Assembly: GCA_025529335.1 (NCBI GenBank)
Contig: JAMYHX010000232.1
Location: 22,576-86,575 of the forward strand
Origin: Rhizopus sp. PT2906
Taxonomy: Eukaryota; Mucoromycota; Mucoromycetes; Mucorales; Rhizopodaceae
Reading direction: 5' to 3'
DNA: 64,000 bases
Below are positions 54,616 through 64,000 of this stretch, piece by piece. Below the pieces are notes generated by a model. It worked only from the letters and a program-made list of their open reading frames with translations, had not been told where the DNA came from and made no database searches. Each line of letters opens with the position of its first letter. Positions within the stretch are counted from its first letter, which is position 1. A program made the position numbers and the translations under genes.

Positions 54616-57600
54616 TCAATAAAATTTATTATTGTTTGTTGTAAAGCTTGATGCCATGAAGGTGTTTTTTCTAATATCTTGAGTCGGTGTTGACAGATTG
54701 ACAGCATCGTTTCTTTGCACTTTTCGACTAATTGCTTATCTTCTGTCTTGTGGATACCAGGAATATTGGTAGAATGACGAACATAGGACCAAATGACTTG
54801 ATATAACAGATCGCCCAGCTCTTTGGCTGACAGAAAGGGAAATAGACGATAAGAATTTACAAGCACTTGAGGGAGGCTCTAAAACGAACAAGTTAACCTT
54901 TATCAACCAAATATACATGTGTTCTTACAGGCTTCAACAACAGCACAAGCCGGATAGTCTCTTCTAATTGAGTGGCATATGTCAACGTAGTTGGAACAGT
55001 AACTACTTCCTTCATGTTCCAAAAGACGATAAAGTAAACTAGGATGCTTCGGATGATATCATTTGTTGTGGCAGGCTTGACTACCTGAATACACTTCTCG
55101 AATATGGGAAAAAGAGCCGGGTGGTCCTTGAAGGCACTGCCGATAGTAATGTCCCTATGTACATGATCAATATCATTGTGTACGGAAGGAAATATTTTAG
55201 TTTTTTTTTTTTTTTTTTTTTTTTACCATGGATAAGGAATATTTCTGGGTAGTGCATCATCATAGGCTGTCATGGGAGCTGCTGAGGGCGACCATTTAGA
55301 TGACAAAAAGAACAATATGTGGTGGTGAATGTCACTGTATTGCTCTACAGGACAATGGATATAAATGACATGTTTAGCTTTATAGTATTCATGAGTTTTG
55401 TACCTGAAGAGACGCAATCCTTAAACTTGTCAAATAATGAAGCAGTCTGTTCAATGTTATCCATGTAGATTTTGTCACGTTTATCTCTTTTATGTAAAAA
55501 AAAAAAAGTAAGTTCTTCCATCTGCGCACGTTAAGAGATTCTCTTACATGTCCTGTTTCAAAATGTCTACAAATGTAACAAACTTGGGAGGCTTCTTTGC
55601 TTGTGATTGAGAAGTGGCATGTTCTTTACTATGAATTCTATCAAATAAAGAAGATTGTTGTTGTTGCAAAGTGTCTACGTCTATTGTTGGAAATATTTCA
55701 AGTGCACCATTCAAGATGTATTCGACAACCACAGATAGAATGGCTTTACCAAATGATATGTTTTGACAGCAATTGACAACTAGAAGAGGGGAGCAAAATA
55801 ATTAGTTTTATGATCTTACAAACTATGCTTTTTTTTTTTTTTACTTAGTCTTTGTTGTATATCAAGTAAATCTTTGCTCTCTTGTCCGAAATATCTTCCT
55901 TTCAAGTGCCTGAACCAAGCATCTACCAGTAGCTGGCTCAGATGCTCTTGATCTTGTGGATTCATCTGTTGATAAAATTTTGAATTATTCAACACACGGT
56001 ATCCCATCACCCGGCACGTTGTCGAAGGATGGTTGATAAAGATGAGAAGAACTTGACGAGAATGTGAGTTGATGTATGTATGAAAGGCTTGATAGCCTGG
56101 TTCTTTTTGACTGTCCTCATAAAGTGCGGCTAAATTGCCCAGAATCTTTTCAATTTGTGTAGTGTTGGCAATGTGAATAGCGATTGTTTTTGAAAAGATG
56201 TTTTCCAAGGCGATTCTATTAAAATGGTGTAAGCTCTATACATGATTACGGTAACCAAAGCTTACTGAAATATGCCAGGCCATTTGGATTCTGCAGTAGG
56301 TATCAGTCTCAATACTAAATCTTTAGCACAATTTAACCTGGTTATCAACTGAACAAAAAGGTTGGCGGTGTACTCTTTGGAGTCGTTGTTGATCATGATC
56401 AACTGAAGTAGAAACAGAGGTATCCGTAAATCGTTTGGCGCTGTTCTACTATTGATCCAGTCAAATAGATCAATGGATGCAGGCTCTAGGTTCAATTGCT
56501 TAATAGAAGGCTGCAGGGTATCTAGTATAGATCTATCTCCAGTCTATGCATATCATCAGTAACACGCACATTGCATATATTTTTCTTTCTTACAGGTAAA
56601 AGATGACCAAGATCCAACCTTGAGTCATACGCAAGTGTATCAAGCATGATCATCACATCCATAGCATGATGCATAATATATCCCTTCGGATCAAAAGCAA
56701 CCGTTGCTAACCAACGAGAAAACAGATGCGATATAGGTTCAATTTCTCTAAAAGGAGATGATGTATTAGCGTGCCTTTGCCTTTATAAAGATATACTTAC
56801 CCATCCTTATTTTTTGCAATAGAACTCAATGTGTTTTTTTCATGATAAAATATGCTTCCGGCCATATTATTTTCGTATATCAAATTGAACATACTCGACC
56901 ACGATTCTATAGCAAAGTCAGTTGTGTGTATGTATGTTCTAGCGCCAAATGGAGAGCATTTTACCATTCAATAGAGTAGGTGAGATTTTAGGTAAGGAAA
57001 GCAAATAGCCAAGAGTAAACTTTTGAAAGTCTAGTCGATTGTTGACAAAAATCGTGTTGATCATTGTAATAAAGGGTTACCTGTTGATAATACAGAAGGA
57101 TTCGAGATCCATTCGAGATATCGCTTTTGAACGGTCGTGAGCGATTCGACGGTTTGATTTGGGTGAGTGCTTAATAAGTGTTGGAATAAGCTATTTCCTA
57201 TATGAATTAGACTGGTTTGATCCCCATTCATGGTGTCTTCTCCATTTCTATAGATAATAAATCATTAGTTTCGCTGTAAGCATATATCAGTTCCATATGT
57301 ACTTTGATCCAAGAAAGGGGTTGCCATAGACAGATAAGCCAAGGACAAGATACTCGTGAATTTGAGGAAGAACGTGATGAGGTAGTTTCTCGCCTATCAA
57401 GTTCAACAACCAAGTCATTTCCTTTGCATCTGAACGAATAAGCTATAGGACATGACGAGCAGATGTTATTAAAAAGAAAGAAAGAGTGTCTATAGCAAGC
57501 TTACTTCAAAGAAAGCATGAAGAACACTTGTGCCTGCTGCTTCATGAAATGAAATAATATCTGTCAAAAGATGAACAAGTGCATCATTAATAGGATCTGC

Positions 57601-57852
57601 AGTTGCTTTATATTGTCTTTTCTTTAATATATCAACAATCCACTAGAATAAAAAGAAAGATAAGCACACACACACACACACCAAGAAAAACAACAGAATG
57701 CTCACAGTAACCAAACTTGTCTTTTCTTGAACCATAAATCTTTTTAATTTTTTTATTGACAAGACAAGAGGCTTTTGGTCCTGATTAAGTATCTTCGACT
57801 GAGTTGGTTGACATTTAAGAATGGATACACTTAGACTCTCCAAATCGATCAT
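54612..57852 (-). CDS. Large helical protein of unknown function, 14 exons
   Basis: Fourteen exons (57852-57706, 57642-57505, 57442-57303, 57247-57081, 57030-56965, 56906-56801, 56747-56594, 56543-56266, 56215-55845, 55779-55548, 55486-55404, 55344-55227, 55154-54929, 54878-54612) join to 830 residues with every phase consistent. I do not recognise the family. The protein is almost entirely predicted helix with Leu-rich amphipathic segments (for example LPQVLVNSYRLFPFLSAKEL), which suggests a HEAT-like solenoid scaffold. It starts MIDLESLSVSILK and has no signal peptide or membrane helix. A Gln/Lys-rich linker lies near residues 600-640. Large helical scaffolds such as Integrator subunits are possible relatives, but I have no motif to prove it. 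The stop codon overlaps that of MIC19. Confidence 0.75.
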
Positions 57853-58193
57853 AATGTTTAAAAAAAAAGAAAAAAAGAAAAAGGTCAGCATACAGAGACG
57901 TGTATTTGAGTGAGTGTGTGACTGGAAATTGTAGTTTGTTTAAACGTCAAAAGTGATTGGCTAATAAGCTTGGTTGTCTTTTTACAGCTTTCATCCCAAG
58001 CGGGGCGTTTTTACTTGAATTTTATATATTGGTTTAATTATGCGTCCAATTGGGTTTGTTAAAGATTTATCAAAATGCATAGCTTTAGAAAATTTTTTAC
58101 AAGTGACATTTTTTTTTTCAAAAGCAGCAGATATTTCACACTCTTACTTTTTTTTTTTCTCTCCTCTTTTTGTTCTAATTCATCCGAGTGAAA
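57853..58193. other. Divergent promoter region, helical protein / FET gene
   Basis: This 341-nt interval separates two divergent start codons. It contains a GC-richer patch near 57990-58010 and long T runs at 58110-58120 and 58148-58160 just before the FET start. Confidence 0.5.
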
Positions 58194-59433
58194 ATGTCTG
58201 ATTCAAAACAAGAGCAAACGTCATGTAAACTATTAAATAATACATTTTCTTTTTTTCTTTGCCTTGCGAAAAAAGAAAAAGAGACACTTGATTAAGCAAT
58301 GAACTTAAACTGTATTTAAAGATGAAGAATATGCACAGCAATATCAAGACTATTATAACTATTATTATGATAGTAATGGTAGTCATAATAACAACACTAG
58401 TAATGCAAACTATGACTACCATGATGCACAAGGAAGTGATGCATACAATAACGACAATAAATCCGATTATCAAACGGATAGAACCGACAATAGAGGCTAT
58501 AGAAGCAACTACTCTAGTCGATATGGCAGCAGTAACAACAACAATAATAATAATAATAACAACAGTGGCAGTAGTTATAATAATAGCAGATATAACAGTA
58601 GCAGTAATAGCAATGGTAGCACACACATATTATAGAGTATCCAATGAGATATATATTTATATATGTAAAAATAGGTATGCATAGAATGGAAGATACTATC
58701 TACATTAGCAATTTACCGCAAGATGTCACAGAAGAGAAACTTGCAGAACATTTTGGTTCGATTGGAATTATTAAAACAGACAAGAAATTGAGAAAACCAA
58801 AGAGTAAAGAAATAATAACCATTGAAATCATAAAGTGACTAATAGGAATATCCTTAGTCTGGATTTATATGGATAAAGCAACTAACCTTCCTAAAGGAGA
58901 TGGTATGTTAATACAATATGCATAAAAGAAAAGATACTAAAAAGAGGTCACTATAGCAACCATTACGTATGATGATCCTCCTTCTGCTGATGCCGCTATT
59001 AATTGGTTTGGAGGAAAAGAATTTATGGGAAATGTAATTCAAGTGAGCAAGGCTGAACGAAAGATGAACAGTATGTATAAAATAAAATTATCATATATAT
59101 ACTCACCCCCCATTAGTTGATAGAGGTCGTGGTGGCTTTAGCAATAGAGGAGGAGGAAGAGGTAGAGGAGGCGACCGTAATAATGCTGCCAGAGATGGAG
59201 ATTGGTCTTGTGAAGAGTAAATATTAAAAGAGAAAACTGAATAGTTGACTGATTGTATTGTTTGTTATAGATGTGGTGCAAATAATTTCTCAAGAAGAGA
59301 CGAGTGTTTCAGTTGTCACAAACCAAGAAAAGGAAAGAGACATGATGACAGAAGAGGCGATGATAGAAGAGGCGATGACAGAAGAAGCGATTACAGAGGC
59401 AACCGCTCTCATCGTCGTGATCGTCCTTATTGA
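58194..59433 (+). CDS. FET-family (FUS/EWS/TAF15-like) RNA-binding protein
   Basis: Predicted nuclear RNA-binding protein. Seven exons (58194-58224, 58322-58615, 58675-58803, 58858-58902, 58957-59070, 59117-59216, 59271-59433) give 291 residues. The N-terminal 100 residues are a prion-like stretch rich in Tyr, Asn, Ser and Gly, with an Asn run coded by AAC/AAT. An RRM follows: DTIYISNLPQDVTEEKLAEHFGSIGIIK, RKPKIWIYMDKATNLPKGD, ATITYDDPPSADAAINWF. The KIWIYMDK segment, typical of FUS/TAF15, is created by splicing 58803 to 58858. Then comes an RGG segment, a RanBP2-type zinc finger (WSCEECGANNFSRRDECFSC) and a C-terminal DDRRGD repeat. The full domain order of animal FET proteins is present, which makes the call strong. 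The low-complexity part should favour phase separation, by inference. Confidence 0.93.
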
Positions 59434-62400
59434 AAAGAATAAAGGAAAAAAAAATGCCCTTATGATGCATATATATGTGCATTCAATAAAAAAGAAAGCT
59501 AGTCTACACATGAGAATACTACTGCTGCTACTCTTGTTTCCTTGATGTTTCATAAGGTCTTTGGCCGAATGTGTGTTTTACTTAAAGATACCTTAGACTC
59601 ACTTTGCATTTGAAAGCTGAAAGGTGACCTATTTTTAAATTATAATGCGGCATATGTCCTACTGTGCTAATAGCAACGCTCCCTTTACAATAAATGGCTG
59701 ACATAAAGTAACAGGAGCATATCACAGTAACTGCTATCGCCTTTTCTACAACACACAAAGATAATAGCATCAATTTGATGAACGGCCTGGAAAAGGCCAA
59801 GGTAAAATGGCTGGCTTCTAGACTACAATTGAATGCTTGTTCACTTTCATTTATTTTCATAGCCTGTGTCTGTCGTTCAAGGTGGCCATAAAAGAAAATA
59901 GCCTTAGGAAGTCAGCCGGCAAGACAGTCAACATCCTCGTAATATGACAAACAATCAAAATATTGGCGAAACGAAGACGAACAATGTGATAAATGTGCGT
60001 CCCCGGTATCGAAGCATTGATGGTATCTTTTGACATTATTAAGTCCTTCTCCAAAAAAAAAAAGTTGAATATTGACATTGTGCTTGCTTGAAAGATATGA
60101 GAGGAAAAAGAAAAGGCAGAGCGTTATTACAATTTTATATGCAAATAAAACGTGGCTCTAAGAACATCTATTCCATTATTCGTCTTTGTGGTAAAGGTTA
60201 TATGAAAGGTCATAAAATATGCACTGCAGTTTAAAATTTGCCTTTGGGATGGCTTTGGATGATTACACACTTCATTTAGCATAATCAGCAGTCGACACGC
60301 TTTTCGGTTTTCTTTTGAAAGCCAACTTACCTTGCTATCTCAATACGGACTTTTCTGATAGCGTACATGACATCATTGAAAGAAAAACAAATAATGGAAG
60401 ATTGCCAATATTAATTGATGAAGAGCTCCTTAACTTTGGATAATCTTATGGCACAGTTTGGGTAGGTCGATGCTGATAAAGCGGCATTTAAAAATTGGTG
60501 GCAAAAAAAATATCTGAAAGAGAGCTCGTCTTCATTTCAATTGATAAAAACAGATATAGATTACACTCGTAGTTTGAACCTAAAGGTGAAGCCGCGTTTC
60601 ATATAAATCTAAAGAGAGGGGGGTTTTCATAGCCCATCAGTACGTTCATTCGTATTTTATGTTGTAATTAGTTATAGATATGCATGAAATGTTCAAAGGG
60701 TATCATTTCATAATGGATACTATATCATATAAACATTTGGTTGACCTGTTAAATCAAGCCATCTTTTCTGAAGTGCTTACAGGCGGCCATGTTTTGAAAC
60801 TGCACGCACTTTCCAACTGTTCAAATGAGAAGTTGTGTCTAAAATAGCTTGAATTATTTCAGCTAGAAGGGGGGAGGAGTTTCAAGTGATTGATCAGATA
60901 ATTGATGCGTATTAAAGCAAGCTTAGCTCTAGGCCCTTGTTCTTTATCTAGTGTCTTACATAAACTTCCTTACTATCCTTTCATTCCTGCATATAAAATC
61001 TACCGATGTATCTCATAGATATCTACCCCCAACCAAGGAGAGCAGGGGGGGGGGGAACTGACTGATTTCATTATACTTTTATGCTCTTTTACGTTTTATC
61101 TAATGCCCCGACGTTTCTGCCTTTACCCTTTTCAAACTCATACTATATCGTAATCATCAAGTGTTTTTAAGCATGTTTTCTATAAAGAGGTACTGCGCAT
61201 CTTGAAGCATCCGTCGTCATAAACACACTTGTACTCAGTTTTTTGGGGGTAACTCATGCTTTCCTGAAATGGTCGAAAAGCACATTAATCAACAAGGCAT
61301 TATCAAATGGGAAAGGCAAAGTTTCAGTCAGCCAAAAATGAGCAAATAATTCAGGAAATCTATAGTGACTGGGATTCAAATCAAAATGTGGGCTTAAACT
61401 CGCCATAAAAAGGATAATATCGCTCAGGGTGATAATCATAACAACATGACGCATTTCAGTCATATGTGTGAAAGAGGGGGGGGGATAAGGAAGGAGGAGA
61501 ATGAAAACAAGTGTAGCACATCACCTTACCATTGCATGTGTGTGCATACATAATCTCAGAAATTGAAAAAGAATGTGGTAACTGAGCTTCATTATAAACA
61601 CAAGGGTAAGCTATGGATTGAATTGATGTCATTCCTCATAAATAGTTGCTGCATATAGTAAATAGTGTACATTGGGTCATATCTCGTCTTACATATAAAA
61701 AAGGCACAACGTAATAAAGAAATAAAGAAGGGACAAAAGAAAGGGCCTACTTGTTTTTTTAATAGTGACACGACTGATAGCGGAAACAAAACCATTGTAT
61801 TTTGGGATCACTTGAGCCACACATTTGTAGCAATAGAGTTCAGCCATCTAATTAGCCTAAAGGGGATAAAAAGAGAAAAGAAGGAAGGAGAGAAAGATGG
61901 GTTGATCCATCACACTGAATGCACACACACACATACACACACACATATAAAGAATATATAAATGTCTTTCATGCCATTTCTTGGTTCAAATATAAAAAAT
62001 TCATTGTAAAAGCCCATGATAATAAAAAAAACCTGAGTGATTACTATTTTTGGATATAGTCATTTTGCCACATAAAAATAGGGAGTTGAAGGGGGGGGGG
62101 GGACTGAAGAGAAAGAGAGAAATAGAAAGAGAGAGCAGGGAACTTTGTAAATGAATAAAGTGATGACAGTCCAAAAAAAAAATGGAAGAGAAAGATACAT
62201 AAATGGATATAGAGAATGGGAGTTTGATTGGTAATTTAAAAAGAGTAAAAAAGAGTATGGCAGCACTTCCCTTTTTAAGGATTTCTCTTTTAAAACTATT
62301 TTACTTAGTTACTATATATGCCCCTTTATCACATTAAAGCCTATTTTTTTATTTTTTTATTTTTTACTTCTCCTTCTTTCTTTCACGTCTCTTTTTTTTC

Positions 62401-62579
62401 TTCTTCTTCTTCTCTCCTCTCTTTCTTTCCTCCTCTTTTTTTCTTTTTTAATTCAAGAGAAAAAGTATTATTATTAAAAAAGTGTTGTAAACTTTTATTT
62501 CATATCAACAAGATATCATTTGGGTAAACATGAATGCATTATTGTTCTATGTGCAAACTAGGCTCACATCGTAATAGTA
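59434..62579. other. 3.1 kb gene-free stretch
   Basis: I found no gene I can support. Reverse-strand frames at 59860-59582 and 60078-59857 lie end to end and are open for 92 and 73 codons, but show no family pattern. G runs occur at about 61047-61059, 61477-61485 and 62091-62102, (CA)n at about 61920-61947, and a long pyrimidine tract at 62340-62450 just before the cyclin gene. Confidence 0.45.
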
Positions 62580-63731
62580 ATGTCACTTTTATCTATCCAA
62601 CAATTACAATTCAATGGAGAAAACAAGATTTCATACACAGAACCAGAAATGTATGCACTCAGTAACATGTTGAATCGTGATCATCATGTAACGGCAACAA
62701 CAAATAATAACAATTATTATCATCAACATCAACATCATCATCATCATCGATTGCCTTCTGTGACTGCTATGAAACGACCTCCATTCATGAATCATTATAA
62801 TCGATTAGCCTATGTAGATGCTCTCGTAGGTAAAGTGAAGCATCGTAACATCTTGATAAGAAACTGATGATGAATAGATGCAAATGCAATGGCCATCGAA
62901 TCAATTTGGAACATGAAGTTGACAGCCAATAATATCAATGTTGTGCCACTTCGAACTTTTATTCAAGAAGTACTCAAGAGATCAAGGACGACATATTCAA
63001 CATTACAAACAGCTCTATTTTACTTATTTCGTATTCGGCCCTCCGTCGTTAGTCATTTATCTCGAATGCATCATCGACAACCATATTGGGAAGATGCGTA
63101 TGTAAGTTGTGGTAGACGCATGTTTTTGGCAAGCCTTGTCGTTGCATCTAAATTTGTACAAGATAAGACCTATCGAAATTCGGCATGGGCTAAAATAGCT
63201 GGATTACCTGTTAGCGAGATTAACGCCGCCGAAAGGATATTTTTAAACATGATTGATTATCGACTCTATATCTCTCAGCCTACTTTTGAACAATGGTATC
63301 AACTATTGCATATTCATATCGAAGCCAAGACTCAAAATCAGCCCACTCATTTACATGATTTGAACTTGAACTTCAACCCTCCTGATTTGATTCATTCACC
63401 CACCAGTCCTTCGACTCCACCTTCATTTTCTCCTAATACTCCAACCGGTTGGACCCTATTACTTTCACCAAATACTTTTTTACCACCCAAAGATACATCA
63501 AAACAACGATATAGAAAAGAAGAAGATCATTGTTATTATCCTCATCCGATACGACCTCAACCATTACCTTTACTTTCAATGTCTCTACCAAGTTCAATTC
63601 ATTCTTCTCCTATGCAAACGCCTTCTCCGGTTAGAACAAGTCAAAAAAGAAAATATACTGATGATGAAGATCATTTCTCTATTGGATATCATGTCAGTCA
63701 TGTTAGGCAATCATCTAAAAAATCAAGATAA
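62580..63731 (+). CDS. PCL-type cyclin (partner of Pho85-like CDK)
   Basis: Predicted regulatory subunit of a Pho85/CDK5-type kinase. Two exons (62580-62829 and 62878-63731) give 367 residues. The N-terminus is low complexity with Asn and His runs (coded by AAC/AAT and CAT/CAC around 62700-62750). The cyclin box (about residues 95-205) contains PLRTFIQEVLKRSRTTYSTLQTAL, ACTIVITY-type helix spacing, and the Pcl signature RRMFLASLVVASKFVQDKTYRN, with the family's YRNSAWAKI and a later ERIFLNMIDYRLYI. The C-terminal third is Pro/Ser-rich with several S/T-P sites and a basic end, so it may be phosphorylated and short-lived. Which PCL subgroup it belongs to, and so whether it acts in nutrient or cell-cycle control, cannot be decided. 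Confidence 0.88.
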
Positions 63732-63784
63732 ATACCCCCTCCCCTTTCTTTTGAACATTCATAATCCTTTCATTCGTTGCTCTC

Positions 63785-63937
63785 TCTCTCTCTCCTTATC
63801 TTTATATGAACAAACACACACATTCTCTCTCATATTTATATATATATCATATATATAGCTATATGCCTTATTTTGTTAGAGGAGTAAATATATCATATAT
63901 ATTCTTACACATATCACATATATTATTATTATTATTA
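63785..63937 (+). repeat. Simple-sequence 3' flank of the cyclin gene
   Basis: (TC)n at about 63780-63794, repeated TATATA/CATATA blocks at 63836-63900 and an (ATT)n run at 63920-63938. No gene is visible up to the window end. Confidence 0.6.
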
Positions 63938-64000
63938 TTCACATCTATAAATATCTTGATTTTTTATGTATTTTTATGTGTTGTATTCAGATAAAATAAA

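Noticed and set aside
58180..58626. 148-codon reverse-strand open frame opposite the FET prion-like domain
   Set aside because: It is the antisense of an Asn/Ser/Tyr repeat region, which gives long runs of Ile/Val/Thr; a compositional artefact.
59582..60078. Two adjoining reverse-strand open frames of 92 and 73 codons
   Set aside because: They could be fragments of an old element, but no motif, splice signals or conserved residues support coding.
1..64000. CRISPR arrays, bacterial operons or prophage-like clusters
   Set aside because: No spaced direct repeats or operon-like gene blocks are present; introns throughout show the sequence is eukaryotic nuclear DNA.

Overview
The window looks like nuclear DNA of an early-diverging fungus, most probably Mucoromycota (Mucorales type). 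It is AT-rich and densely packed with genes. Nearly every gene carries several short GT-AG introns of about 45-80 nt with CTAAC/TTAAC-like branch sites. The gene set is eukaryotic and fungal: APSES factor, Pho85-type cyclin, glycogen synthase, Mbp1, Tah18, Pep7. It also has features lost in yeasts (KDM5 demethylase, FET-type RNA-binding protein, SMN, a SIRT4-like sirtuin) and dead Fanzor/TnpB-like elements. All gene models were built by hand from splice signals, reading phase and protein family pattern. No search was run.

Layout. 1-10 kb: a decayed gene remnant, an AAAP amino-acid transporter, a complete 7-exon KDM5 histone demethylase and a SIRT4-like sirtuin. 11-20 kb: a PSP1-domain protein, CTF8, a GATA-type zinc-finger protein, a 2.7 kb gene-free stretch and an Mbp1-like APSES factor. 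20-27 kb: a Gpt2/Sct1-type acyltransferase, Sec61 beta, glycogen synthase and a Dcn1-like protein. 27-33 kb is accessory: a Fanzor relic, a PQ-loop transporter and a 666-bp Tc1/mariner-type element with 73-bp inverted repeats. 33-44 kb: a type II membrane glycosyltransferase, a cyclic-nucleotide phosphodiesterase with a receiver-like domain, an A20/AN1 protein, SMN, PEP7/VAC1 and TAH18. 44-59 kb: DSS4/MSS4, a serine carboxypeptidase, an AAA-like protein, a small unknown, mitochondrial uL11, a mitochondrial PP2C, a second Fanzor relic, MIC19, an 830-residue unknown and a FET-family protein. 59-64 kb: a 3.1 kb gene-free stretch and a PCL-type cyclin.

The strongest unusual observation is a U12-type AT-AC intron in TAH18 (42637-42719). 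It has a perfect ATATCCTT donor and a TCCTTAAC branch site, no AG acceptor anywhere in range, and the frame is restored exactly. SMN, an snRNP assembly factor, lies 2.2 kb from the start of this gene.

Other recurring themes are extreme compaction and start-proximal introns. In two tail-to-tail gene pairs the stop codons physically overlap on a shared TTAA, and two more pairs are separated by only 5 and 18 nt. In three genes the first coding exon is only 3 or 12 nt long. An Mbp1-like factor and a perfect MCB site in front of CTF8 suggest that an MBF-type cell-cycle circuit operates here.
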